The position numbers and the translations under genes were made by a program. Source: Dermatophagoides farinae (taxonomy: Eukaryota > Arthropoda > Arachnida > Sarcoptiformes > Pyroglyphidae). From it: a stretch of 64,000 nucleotides of DNA. Shown one piece after another: positions 25,501-37,495 of the stretch (its first letter is position 1; every line of letters starts with the position of its first letter). The notes beneath the pieces were generated by a model that did not search any database, was not told the DNA's origin, and saw only the letters and a program-made list of their open reading frames with translations. Where the stretch lies: NCBI RefSeq assembly GCF_024713945.1, contig NC_134677.1:8702001-8766000 (forward strand). The letters are read 5' to 3'.

Positions 25501-26862
25501 AATGAATCGAATGGCTTGTAATAGCCGTAAAGAATTGATTGCGTATGTATTATATTTTATTCATATAAAAACGATTCCCATTCTAAAGTATTTTATGTTA
25601 GATTATTCTATGGACAATGTGAAGAGACAAATGAAAATTATTTAGAAGAATTTTCATCATTAATTCAAGATCGAATTCAAATTGAATCTGAACATTTATC
25701 ATCATCATTGATATTGGACAATACTAATATCGATTGTAACATGAATGAAATGGTATTATTTTAGTCATGTTTTGTAATATATATTGAATTATGATGACTA
25801 ATATTAAACTTATTCAACAACAACAACAAAAAAAAATTAGAATCGAACTTGTCGGTTACATGATGATATGGATAGCAACTACATACACATTTGTGGTATG
25901 GATTTTTGCTACTGCTGACCATAATTGAGAACTAATCCCCGATTGTATTCTAATACCCACAAATAGATAATCGAATATTTCAATCCAAATGCGATATGCT
26001 ACAATATGGCTGTCATGGATCGAAGCAACAAATCAATTGTACCAAACGTAAGCCAATCGTTTGATTTGTCGTTGTTGTTGTTGTTGTTGTAGTTGAATCA
26101 TTGAATCGATATTATTGTTATTGCAGATTATTGTCATTGCCATAAGAATGGTATAGAAAGATCTATTACTCAATTATGTAATGAAAAAAATGGTCAATGT
26201 TCCTGTAGAAAAGGATTTCAAGGCATAAAATGCGATTCATGCGCCACGGACTATTGGAATGCTGCTGGAACAACAATCAATAGTAAAGGCAATTATTCTA
26301 AAAACAAATTCTTTGAATCCATTGCTTTTTTATTGATTTTTATTTTTATTTATTTCATTCAATTCAACAGACATGGATTGTAAACGTAAGAAATTGAAAA
26401 TTTTTATTTGAAAAAATGATGATTATAAAATAATTAAAAATATATACATAGCATGTAATTGTAATCCGATAGGATCGATCAATCAACAATGTAATGATTT
26501 CAAAGGAAAATGTGTTCATGATGATTCAATAAAAAACAACATCAATAATAATGGCACTTTTTCATGTTTGCGTAATCGATGCCGATTTGGAGCAATTTGC
26601 CAATCGAATGGTTCCTGTACATGTAATTTTAATTGTAAATCTATTCACCATAATAATAATAATAATCATCGCCATCAACAACAACAACAACAATCAATCT
26701 GGTTAGTTGATCAATTTGGTGATTATCGTTGTTATATAATGAGAATTTATTATTCATAGTGCTTCGGATGGTTCAATTCATAAATCAATGTGCCATTTTC
26801 GTCAGTATATGTGTAATTTACAAAAACGTTTACAAATTATCAAAAATTGTCGTGTTCATTGA
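16978..26862 (+). CDS. Membrane-anchored agrin-like protein with Kazal and laminin-EGF modules but no LamG
   Basis: Twenty-one exons: 16978-17259, 17325-17370, 18452-18490, 18553-18666, 18746-18841, 23243-23380, 23473-23868, 24058-24171, 24224-24314, 24435-24463, 24667-24753, 24896-24925, 25197-25274, 25473-25542, 25602-25752, 25841-25895, 25967-26047, 26127-26282, 26371-26385, 26452-26701, 26760-26862. They join in frame to 806 aa. There is no cleavable signal: a Thr/Gln-rich cytoplasmic head of about 80 residues precedes a hydrophobic span (YALMVILITGIMMLVVVPLG), suggesting a type II protein like vertebrate TM-agrin. The ectodomain has six Kazal units, most split by a phase-1 intron just after the PVC cysteine, then a laminin-EGF module (CRKGFQGIKCDSC), a shortened second one, and a final Kazal ending at TGA 26862. 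No LamG or SEA domain follows. Whether it is an agrin paralogue or a separate Kazal protein is not settled. Confidence 0.82.
22317..22378. repeat. (GA)n microsatellite, about 31 units
   Basis: The longest pure dinucleotide array in the window, uninterrupted for about 62 bp. It lies inside the large intron of the agrin-like gene. A GAGA-type factor could bind it, but that is speculation. Confidence 0.95.
22554..22581. repeat. (GT)n microsatellite
   Basis: About 14 GT units in the same large intron, about 180 bp after the (GA)n array. Confidence 0.9.
24959..25114. repeat. Short inverted repeat within an intron of the agrin-like gene
   Basis: GTGGATCGTTTTTGTTTTC at about 24963-24981 is matched in inverse by GAAAACAAAAAAAACGATCC near 25089-25108. 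This gives arms of about 20-25 bp around a loop of about 105 bp, inside the intron between exons 24896-24925 and 25197-25274. It may be a small MITE-like element or a pre-mRNA hairpin that brings two splice sites together. Confidence 0.5.
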
Positions 26863-26934
26863 TTAATTTTTTTTTAAATTTTTATGATAACACATTTGTC
26901 TATCGTACAATTTTTTTTCCACTATTATCATTCA

Positions 26935-28025
26935 CTATTGTATGTTGCCTTTACGAAATTTGTCTAGTTCATAGAATGATGCTTTAACAATACGGCCACC
27001 AAAATAGCGGCCATTCAGATCGACCAATGCTTTGATAGCTGAATCAACGTGTGCAAATTCAATAAAAATTTTTACAGCATCTTCATCACTTTCATAATCT
27101 TGTTTTTCATAAATCTGACATTTAATCACTTCACCATATTTTGAACATTCTTCTTTTGTTTCTGGTTCTAATTCGGCATCCACTTCACCTGGACCAACCA
27201 TATTACGTAATAGTAACACTTTAGATGGATTTTTCAACATTTCAGTGATAGGCAAATCTTCATTTTTCTTTTCATTTTCGTAGATAATTTTACCTTGAGT
27301 TTTACTGGTCTTCTCTACCTGTAATGCTTTATTGATGCCTTGTTCTTCTTTACCAAGACCTTGGCCTTCTTTGTAGCCCATTTTGGCCATTATTTTGGCA
27401 GCCACTGAACTAACTTCAAATCCTCTGGGTATTTTATTCGAATTTGAACTGGCGACTTTTTCAACATTTTCCAATAAAGATGCTGGCGGTGCAAACGTTG
27501 CCGATGTTTTGCTTTTTGAATCCGATGATGATCGATGGTTGTTCGTGTTTTCATATTCATCATCATCATCATCGTCATAATCTAATCCAAGACTTCGAGT
27601 GGCTATCACCTGTGATTTTGATGCTTTCTTTTCTTGTTGTTCGTTGCGTTCTTTGATTAATTTCTCATAATCATTTGGCCATCGTGGATCGTATTCCTCA
27701 TTAATGTCCCAATCACCACCAAGTATTGAAGCACCTTGCTTAGTCATATTTAACTGTGTTACACTGATGACCGGAGTGGGCAGAACCTCGTCCATTTTGG
27801 ATGATATGTTTCTGTTGTAACCTCCATACAATGATGATGGACTTGGCTTGTAATTGTTCTTCGGATATAAAACGTGAGGTAAACTTGACACATTGTTAAT
27901 CATGAAATTCTAATTACCTTTGCAGTCGTTCTTTTTACTTGAAGATGATCTTGTAATAATTTGATGCTCGATGTTTTGCTGTTCGATTCATCATTTCGTG
28001 TTATAATATCATCGTATAATGACAT
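26935..28025 (-). CDS. RBM17: Splicing factor 45 (RBM17)
   Basis: SPF45 is a spliceosome-associated factor that recognises U2AF-ligand motifs in SF3B1 and others through its C-terminal UHM and helps choose alternative 3' splice sites. Exon 1 is 28025-27918 (start MSLYDD, as in the family). The second exon ends at 26935 and begins at 27858 or 27846; both acceptors fit the frame and both have weak pyrimidine tracts. This gives 343 or 339 aa. Visible features are the early EYDPRWPNDYEK motif, a G-patch (KIMAKMGYKEGQGLGKEEQG), and a UHM/RRM beginning VLLLRNMVGPGEVD and ending GRYFGGRIVKASFYELDKF. The acidic Asp run between them is mite-specific. Its stop lies 72 bp from the stop of the convergent agrin-like gene. 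Confidence 0.93.
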
Positions 28026-28173
28026 TTTGAAGATTTAAAATTGTTTTTTTTTTTGCAAAAAATTTCTACACTCGAAAAGGCTCTAAAAAAAATTAAACTT
28101 GCAGCATAGACTGTCTATTTAAACTCCATTTAGCACATCATGTATAAATAGTAGAACAATGATTGAATTTGAA

Positions 28174-28179
28174 TTTATT
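28174..28179 (-). terminator. Candidate poly(A) signal of NAPE-PLD
   Basis: AATAAA on the minus strand lies 65 nt past the NAPE-PLD stop. It is about 150 nt before the start codon of the same-strand SPF45 gene. Confidence 0.5.
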
Positions 28180-28243
28180 AAGACAAAGTAAAATTAAAAT
28201 ATCACAGAAGATCAAAAAAAAGGTAATTATAATATACAATGAT

Positions 28244-30005
28244 TTATGTAACAATTTTATTCTGATGAGTTGATTCAACCTTTCCGCTAGGGGTGATGAT
28301 ACGAGTTTCACCATGCATGAATGTGGCAAATTTTTTACAATTAATCCTAGCCTTTTCGGCTTCGATTCGTAATTGATTACGTGGCTCTAAAAAATGCTAG
28401 AAAAGAGACAATGTTAAGATTGATTAAGAATGAATAAATTCAATTACATACTTCATCTGAAAAAGCAAATGTGCCCCAATGAATGGCTACAGAAAATTTA
28501 CTTCGTAAATCTTTATGTAGTTGAACAGCTTCAGCTGGATTAATATGCTGATATTTCATATATCTTCGTGGTTCATACGATCCAATTGGGATGGCCGACA
28601 CATCGAATGGGCCATATATAGATCCAATTCGTTTGAATACATCACAAAAACCGGTATCACCGGTGAAAAAGAATCGATAACGAGGACCTTTAACTACCCA
28701 ACTTCCCCATAAAGATTTATTGTCATCAGTCAATGTTCGTTTACTCCAATGTTGTGATGGTGTGAATACGAATGAAACTGAAATTAAAATTGATTGATTG
28801 ATCTAATTGATCACTATTTACTTTAAGATATTACCATCATTTTTGTCGGGTACACAATTCTCTTCCCACCAATCTAATTCGACAACATTTTCACAGCCAA
28901 CTCGACCAAACCAATCACCTGTTTTGAATTTATTATTTTCAAACGTTCACAATGTGTGGAGAACAACGAAACAAACCTAGACCGATAGGAATGAACCATC
29001 GAAGATCCGAGCCGTATCTTGCATTTAATAGAACGACAGTGTTTAAATCAAGATGATCATAATGTGAATGTGATATGACAACGGCATCCAGATTCGAAGG
29101 AAGATCATGAACCTATAAATAAACAATAAGTCAAACAATGAGTCAAAAATAATCGAATGGAAATAGAAAATCACCGTGCATGGAGGATCGCGATAACGTT
29201 TTGGACCAATCACTTGACTAGGTGATGCTCTTTCGCTAAACATTGGATCAGTCAATACTGCCATATTATCGAATTCGGCCAACACAGAAGCATGACCTAA
29301 CCAAGTGATTCGAAATGAATTTTCTGGTGGTTCAGTTGAAATATTCGGCTCCAGAATGGGTAAATGTTGATTCAGATCCTTGAAGAAAAAAATTCTAATT
29401 ATTTCTTTTTTTCTTTATCAACAACACAGGGGTTGTGATGTGTGTGTGTGTGTGTGGATTACTTTTTTCGATGCAACATTGCTTTTGTCACGTGAAAGTC
29501 CTAGCTTAAGAATGTTGGTAAATGTAGGCGATCTATAATTGGGCCATGGATTCTGAAATTTTCCACCAATCATCATTGATGATTCTAGATCCAAACGATT
29601 GACGACCGTATGTCTTTTGACCACCTGGCTAGTGGTTGAATTTTGTCGACTTAATTGTGAATGATGTGAAGGACATAATGATGATGTACTGGCAATCAAA
29701 TCATTCGTACAATACATTGATTGTCTTGATGCATGAATCGGATTATTAACCTTAAGATGATTATTATTATTATTATTACTTTCTGGAACATATTCCAATT
29801 CCGAATTAACTGGTCGTATTGGAATATTGGCTCTTTCACTATCATGACGATATTTATCCTTTCCCGATGAACAAATGACAGCATTACGGCTAACCAATTT
29901 CTTTTCCGAACCGGATGTTATTACAGAGCTATCATTATTATTATAATCATCATTTTGTTCACAAGAATTGGTTCGTTTGGATAAAAATTTAAATTTTTGT
30001 ATCAT
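28244..30005 (-). CDS. NAPEPLD: N-acyl-phosphatidylethanolamine phospholipase D
   Basis: This zinc metallo-beta-lactamase-fold enzyme cleaves N-acyl-phosphatidylethanolamines to N-acylethanolamines (anandamide class) and phosphatidate at membranes. Exons are 30005-29463, 29378-29175, 29112-28977, 28918-28835, 28777-28452 and 28396-28244, giving 481 aa. A Ser/Asn-rich, poorly conserved N-terminal half of about 150 residues precedes [14 protein letters not shown], where family similarity begins. The catalytic core is intact: [24 protein letters not shown], the zinc motif [49 protein letters not shown] and AIHWGTFAF. It is longer than the human enzyme (about 393 aa) because of the head. The SPF45 start codon lies only 219 bp downstream on the same strand. 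Confidence 0.95.
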
Positions 30006-31108
30006 TTTTCAATTGATGAATAAATCACACATATAATCACATCTTATTTTGAATAATAAACCATTGGTTTTTACGAATCTTTAACAAATATTTTTGGCAC
30101 ATTTTTTTAAAGGAAAAAAATCATTAAACATCACAAAATATAATGAAAAGAATCGATTGATTGTTCCATTTCAATAATGGCAACAAAAGAATAAAGAATT
30201 TAGGCCACACAAAAAAATTGTATATACAAACACACACACACACACACACACATGCACGCACAACCTTCATTGATCAATGTTGCCATTGACTTTGTTTTGT
30301 TTTGTTGTTTTTTTTTGTTTTGTTTCTCTTTAACCAATTCAGACAGACACACACATACACACATACACAGAATATTCTACAAGTTGGCTTCAATCTTTTG
30401 TGAGAGAGCGCAATATCTATTTTTATATTCTCATCATCAGTGTGTTTGTTGGTTCCATTAAGAATATCGCTTCATTCATTCATTTGCTCATTCTTTTTCT
30501 TCATAATGTGACTTTTTCAATGATGATAATTGAATGATTTTTTTCAAATACAAATATACAGTAAAAATGTAGTGATAATAATTTTTTTTAATTTAAAATT
30601 TTTTTTCCTTTCCATTCAACATTTGTATTCCACAATAATATAATTTTGGTATTTTGGTATTTTTTCTTGTCATCATTTTCGTCAATCATAAATATATAGT
30701 AATAACATAGACATTATCAATGCATTAATTCAATCAAAAAACAAATTACGATCATACAATCAATCAATCAATCAATCAATAATTATAATGTAATAATAAA
30801 AACAATACGGAACAAATCATGTTCAGATTGATCAATGATTGATGATGATGATGATGCAAATGGAAAAAAACAGGAAAATATAAAATCGAATCGAATCTAA
30901 TATTATAGACTTTAAAATATTGAGAATTCATGCATATAAAATGATGAGTTGGGTGTGTCGGTGTGTGTGTGTGTACGTTTTTTAGTTGATGTTTTTTTTT
31001 TTGTTTTGTTTTGATGATTTTGAAATTTGAACCAGGAAACAAAAAAAAAATTTCGAAATTTTCTTCTTTCGCTACAATTCAGATTTTGATAATGTACATT
31101 TTTATAAT
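30006..31108. other. Intergenic region upstream of NAPE-PLD
   Basis: About 1.1 kb between two minus-strand genes, holding the NAPE-PLD promoter and the 3' flank of the Nudix gene. It contains (CA)n at about 30230-30251 and (ATCA)n at about 30758-30780. No gene recognised. Confidence 0.5.
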
Positions 31109-32146
31109 TCAAGTCGATGGATATAAATTTCTTCTTGGTTGCAATGAATTTGTTTTTGTCGTCATAAGATCACATTGATTTTGAGTCATTATTCCATGCT
31201 CATCATCATCATCATCATCATTATCATTACATTGTATTGATGTTGTCGTCGTTGTTGTTGTTGTTGAGCTTAGAGATATGAATTTTGTTTGTTCATTATG
31301 ATTGATTGATTGCGAATCATAATTTTTTGATGATGATGAATCAATAAGATTATTATTTTTCGAAATTATCGTTGCTATTGTTGTCGATGATGATGGACCA
31401 TTGAATGTTGCAGTCGTCGTTGCCGTTAATTGATCCGATGATAATAAAAGATGTAATTTTGGTGATGATGATGTTTGTATCATTAATTTTATATAAGTAC
31501 ATTGGACCGGTTTATATATTGCCAATAATTTCAATGCTTCCTGCACAGGGAACCAACAACGTTTTCGACCTATTGTAAAAGGAATAGTAAAAATAGTTTT
31601 AGATAACAATAACAATAACAAATCAAAAGAAAAATTTACTTTTTGAATCTTCATAATCATCAAGTTCTTCATGAACTTCAAGTACAAAAACTGAAGTACG
31701 ATGTTTTCGTTGTGTATTCTGTAGTTGTTTTTTTTTCACGAAAAAAATTTAAATTAATTTTCTTTTCAAGAATGTAAACTATAAAAAAAACAGAAAAAAA
31801 TAATGTACCTCCTCCTCGCCATCACAACATACCTCGATGTCACCTAATGAACGTTTTACGACACCTTTGACACCGGCTTCTTCTTCTGTTTCACGAATAG
31901 CGGCTTGTGTTGGATCTTCATTTGGTTCAACACCACCACCCGGTACAATCCAATATTCTGGTGCACGGGTACTGGTGACAAGCATAATCTAAAGAGAAAA
32001 AAAATTGATTCAATTTCATTCAACAATCAAAAAAAAAAAAATCAATTTCTTACCTCACTTTCATCTGGATCATGTACACATAAACAGGCGGCTCGTCTAC
32101 GAAAACCATCCTGGTCATATGTTCGAACTTGTTTTTCTTTTACCAT
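31109..32146 (-). CDS. Diphosphoinositol polyphosphate phosphohydrolase (Nudix, DIPP/NUDT3 type)
   Basis: DIPPs remove the beta-phosphate from inositol pyrophosphates (IP7, IP8) and can cleave diadenosine polyphosphates. Exons are 32146-32054, 31988-31833, 31718-31640 and 31569-31109, giving 262 aa. The start is KEKQVRTYDQDGFRRRAACL, close to human NUDT3, followed by WIVPGGGVEPNED. The Nudix box is complete except that a Thr replaces the usual hydrophobic residue in REUXEE (RETEEEAGV). The family segment RKRCWFPVQEALKLL follows, then a Ser/Thr/Asn/Asp-rich tail of about 90 residues absent from vertebrate DIPPs. The neighbouring plus-strand gene encodes the kinase that makes the substrate. Confidence 0.93.
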
Positions 32147-35100
32147 TTTTGTTTCGTGTTGAATGAATGGATTTTTTTTTGTTGGACAAAATTTTTGAGA
32201 ATGAGAAACAAAAAAAAAACTTGAACAAACGATAATATTACAAGCAAAAACGAAAAATTGCAACGATAATCAATAATTATAAACAAGAGGAAAAAATGTA
32301 ATGATGATTTTTGTCAACTATTTTGTCGAGTATTGTCATTATTCATCATCATCATCATTAATCGGTAATTTGTATTGAATTGAATTCAATTTTTCGTCAA
32401 AAATATTGGAATTTTCTTTTTTTTCTCCAAAGAAAAAACTGCCGTTATTGAGCATAAGCATATCTTGAGGAAACAATATCATCAGCGTCGTCTTAATTGC
32501 ATCAATGATAACACAAGATCAATATATTGTAAATAATGATGAAATAATCATTTTCTTTCAATGATGTTGACTTTGAAAAAAAAACAAATTATGATGATGA
32601 TGATGATGATATAAGAAGAGATGAGTATTGGATGTCGTCGTTTTTGTTTTTTGGATGATTATGATGGAAACGAATCAATAAATCTGTAAATCAGAAAGAA
32701 AAATAACACATACGATTATATTATATTACGTTTAAATTGGATTAAGAAAAAAATTTTTTTTTTTGCGCTTCAAAAATTGAAAAAATACAACATCAATCAA
32801 AGACAACGATATGTGATCAATTTATTATTATTATTATCATCAAACACACACACATTCCTAACATTTACTTTTGAATTGATAATTAATCTCACGCAAATAA
32901 CAAGAAATTAAACATATCCTTGTTGTGTTTTTTTTTTAAATTATCGGTTAGAAAACAACTCAAATGACAATGACATCATCATCAAGAACAGCAACAGCAG
33001 CAGCAGCAACAACAACAACAAAAACAGGCAATTCAGATGTTTGATAATTAAATCTAATTATTATTATTATTATTATTATTATCAGCAGCACATTTTAATT
33101 CAATTTAACAACTCAATAATCATCATAATATGAAAATGATGATGATGGTGATGATAACACAGAGGCCATCAAGAAAATCTGGTTATAACTGCATTATTGC
33201 ATTCTGTGTAATTTTTTTTTTATGATTGATTGATTGATTGAAGAGAGAGAGAGCAAAACAAACATCATACATACATACATATACATACACAAAAAAAAAC
33301 ATCAAGATCAAATCATCAACATCATACATACTCATGATCAAATAAGCAGAACATTTTTTTAAGGTAAAAAAAATTCTTTCTTCTCATTCGGTTGGTGATG
33401 ATATGATGATGGTAATAATCATCATCATCATCATCGTCATTTTTTTCTACTCAAATTTGTAATGTAGCGGCATAATGTAAATTTTTTTTCCTATGCAAAT
33501 CATGGAAAAGAATATTTTTTTCTTGTTTGCGAAAACAAAACGAAAAAAAAAACAAAATTCAAAATGAATCGGTTGGATGGATGTAAATGTGAAATGAATA
33601 TCATCGAACACACACACACACACACACAGCAGCTACATTAACCTAGACATTTTTGTTTTCATTCAGTCAAAAATTGCAATGTCGTTATTTTTTAATGAAT
33701 TTTTTTTTTAAATCGACGTAAACAACAACCATAAAAAACATTCTTGATGTAATAATGATGATGGTAGTGGTGGTGGTGGTGTGTGTGTGTGGTTAATTCA
33801 TATAATACACGAATCTAGAATACTGGATGATTATGATGATGTCATCGTTATCATTTACATTCACCATAACCTTTATAATTTAAAAAAATTAAAAAAAAGC
33901 AGACCTACCAAACAGCCTACAATGATATGTTGCACAATGATCATCAACAAGAATCAACAGAAGATTTTTATGATGATGTTCATCATTGAAAATCAAAAAT
34001 GATGAAATGGTAATTTTCGTTCCATTTTTTTTCTCCAGTCTCATCACTCATCGATTTTCTTTTATCATCATTGTCGCATATAGAATATTCTATAGATAGA
34101 ACACACACACACATACGCAAACACTGCTATCAAATATAAATCACATGCGCCTAGTTTCATGTTGAAAGTTGGAACTAATGAAAAGCAAATATATTGTATA
34201 TCCATACACAATGTTCCAATTGGATCAAACTTTTTTTTAGCTACAAATTATTGATTATTGACAAGTATTTGCGTGCCATATTCGATCATATTCATCAAAT
34301 CAAAAATGGTCATATGAATGAGAAAAAACAAAAATATTAGCGAATCGATTAAACAAAAAAAAACAGAATTACAATTTTAAATTCTCTTCATTCATAATAA
34401 TGTACAGATAAATCAAAAATAAACTTAAAAGGAAATTTTAAATGATTTAAATGAATGAATGGGAGTAAAAAAAATCAGTTCTTACCGCAAAAATTGACGA
34501 ATCGACAACAGAAACAACAACACAAGACTTTGACCACTTTCAATAATCGATTCGATCATTACGATGATGATAATAATGATGATGATGATGATGACGAAAA
34601 AACAATGACAATGACATTTTCGTTGTCCATATATTGGTGGTGGTGATCGGACAAGGATCACAAATGAATATCATCATCATCAAATGTTGAATGATCAAAA
34701 TATTGATGAAAAAAAATCAATGATGATGATCAAAACACACAAATGAGCCTCTGAATATATTGGAGTTTCATATTGTTGTTGAAATAGAATAAATATATAT
34801 TCAGATAGTTGCTATAGCGCCACACCACTTTACATCACAGAAATATATTCGGTCTATATATTCAACTCAGAGAATAAAATATTCGGAGAAAGAGAGAAAT
34901 ACCAAAGAATTGCAATCGCCTTAAACCAAATTTTTTTTCACCACAAATACCTCATCCAGAAAAAATAACCAAAAGAGAAGCATAAATTCCATGCCTTTTT
35001 TTTCTTCCAATCCTGTAATAAATCAAGTGATTTCGAAAATCAAAGAAAAAAATTCTCAATCAGGATCAATTTAGATTTCTACTTTTCTAATCTCGATTTG

Positions 35101-35485
35101 TTTTCTCAATTCGTTCACATTCACACACACACACACACACACAATCAACCTGATGATAATCAATAAATCAAGTTATTCATTTCAACTCCATCATTCACCA
35201 CTAAATTTGTAATCTTGTTTTGTTTTGGTGGTTTTCAACATTTTACGTATCGAATTTGATACGAAAGAAGACGAAAAAGAAGAAGAAACATCAAACCATA
35301 TCACATTGAAAATAAAGTTGTTCAGTTAGTTTTTTTCTCCTAATTTTCTCTCAATCGGACAAACATGTAAGCCTCATTCGATATTTTCAATTTGTTTTGA
35401 TTAACAAAACGATTTTTTTTTTTGATCTAGAATTTTTCTCGGCCACAACATTAACCATACATTTTATTTTCATGAAAAAGAAAAA
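32147..35485. other. Divergent intergenic region between the Nudix gene and the IP6 kinase gene
   Basis: About 3.3 kb, presumably holding both promoters. It is AT-rich with many (GAT)n, (TAT)n and (CA)n tracts (for example about 33609-33628 and 35122-35142). A GTAAGC at about 35366 and a pyrimidine-rich TAG at about 35430 could bound a 5'-UTR intron of the kinase. No protein gene is recognisable. Confidence 0.5.
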
Positions 35486-37408
35486 ATGAAGACCAGTGAA
35501 AATAACAATGAACAACAACAATGCTATACGAATGAAGAACCTAAAGTATCATCATCATCATCATCAGCCAATAATAATGATTCAACCATTGAATTGGAAC
35601 CATTCATTCATCAAGTTGGTGGCCGTAGTACGATACTTGTATTGGGCAAATATATTTGCAAACCAATCAATGATCGTGAATTATTATTCTATGAAAGCAT
35701 TGATCATTATGCATCAACATTAAAACCATTTTTACCACAATATCATGGAACAATATCTGTAAATTTTGAAGAAAGTAATGATGGCTATATGATCATCACA
35801 ACGAATGCTCGTTTACTTGAAGTTTCACTATCATCATCATCGTCGTCATCTGAATCATTAATAAATAACAGTAAAAAAAAGAATAATGAAACACTTTCAT
35901 CAGATTCTCCTTATCAAAAATTTGTGACCAAATATCGTATTAAATTGGTACGACCAATCAAAGAGATAATAATCGAAAGTCATGAACAAGATGTAGAATA
36001 CAATCGTCAACAGCAACAACAACATGTTCTTTTAAATCTAGAATCGGCCAATAATCAACTGAATTATATTCTTAGGAATAAAGAAAATACAAAAGCTGTC
36101 GATTCGAATTTGAATCATCAAAATCACAGTTCATCATCATCCGGTACAGCAACAGCCGTAACAACAACAAATCTAAATCGTTCCCGTTCAACATCGATTT
36201 CTATACCAAATTTTGAAGATGGTAATTTTAATGATTCTAATGATCTATCAACATTATTTGATAATCAATTCTTCATCAATGAAGTGGGTCAAAATGGTTA
36301 TAGAGACAGCAGCAGCAGCAGCAGTAACAACAGTAGCGGCAATAATTGTAGCAATAAACGTAATAAAATTCAATCACCCGATAGCTATAAACATTCGATA
36401 GGTGGCCATTCCCAACAACAGCAACAACAACGACCGACAATGGCCAATATATCTAGCCCTCGGTTGATTAGTTATAATAGTCTATCCACAACCAAACATA
36501 ATCCATGGGTGTTGAAAACATTTTCCATATTAAGCGAATTCAATGAATCAATGAAAGAACAAAGTATGTATGTTTTTTTTTGATTTGTAATTGTTGTGAT
36601 ACTAATCACATTCAATGATGACAATGAAACTAGAATTCATTCTATTAGAAAATCTTACATCGGATTTTGAATATCCATGTATAATGGACCTGAAAATGGG
36701 TACACGTCTCCACGATGATCATGCAACACAGACAAAAAAACAAAGTCATGAATCGAAAGTTAATGAAACCACTTCTGGTGCGCTCGGTTTACGTGTTACC
36801 GGAATTCAAGTGAGCTATTTTTTTTCTCTGTATTGTTTTTCATTTTTTTTATCCACTAAAAACAAATTATTTAGATCTATGATAAAGAAATGGATAAATT
36901 TATCTGTTATAATAAGTATTATGGTCGCAAATTAACGCCAGAAACATTTCGTTCAACATTGAAAATGTTTGTTTCGAATGAAAATTTTTATAATCATCAT
37001 AAATTATTGGATAAAATGATTGAACGATTACAACGGCTTCGTACAATTATCGTTGGATTGGATAGTTTCCGTTTCTATACAAGTTCATTATTATTAATTT
37101 ATGAAGGAAACACTTGTCATTGTATTGATAATGATGATTGTGAATGTTGTAATCAAGATCAAGATCAAGATAAACCAATGTTTGATGTTCGTGTAATTGA
37201 TTTTGCACATTCAACACATGCCAATCTTCATCATCATAATTATAATAATGATCATTCATCATTGTCACCATCATTATCATCACCAAACAAATCATTATCA
37301 GATATTCAACATCGTGGCTATGATGAAGGATTTGTTTATGGATTAGATAATCTCATTAAAATTCTTTCATTATTCCGTAAAGAATATAATGAACAAAATT
37401 TAAAATGA
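35486..37408 (+). CDS. Inositol hexakisphosphate kinase
   Basis: It belongs to the inositol polyphosphate kinase family; the IP6K branch phosphorylates IP6 to 5-IP7. Exons are 35486-36563, 36634-36809 and 36875-37408, giving 595 aa. The signature PxxxDxKxG is present as PCIMDLKMGTR, with later SSLLLIYEG and the DFA metal motif in VRVIDFAHSTH. FICYNKYYGRKL and ALGLRVTGIQ favour IP6K over the smaller IPMK. The N-terminal lobe starts QVGGRSTILVLGKYICKPIN and is interrupted by a Ser/Gln/Asn-rich insert of about 230 residues before NPWVLKTF. Another low-complexity insert (Asp/Gln and Ser) precedes and follows the DFA motif. Substrate assignment rests on family similarity. Confidence 0.92.
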
Positions 37409-37495
37409 AAAAAAAAATTATATTTGTAACAAATTCTATTAGATATTTTCATCATTGAAATTTATGCTTATAACGTAAACATTGTTGAGATTAAA

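Noticed and set aside
7957-26862. One agrin gene broken by an assembly inversion
   Set aside because: Both sides have complete starts, stops and in-frame exon chains, and each has its own laminin-EGF module and Kazal series, so they are not two halves of one protein. Not formally excluded without long reads.
30758-30790. Short tandem ATCA repeats considered as a CRISPR array
   Set aside because: No spacers and simple-sequence composition, in a eukaryotic context.
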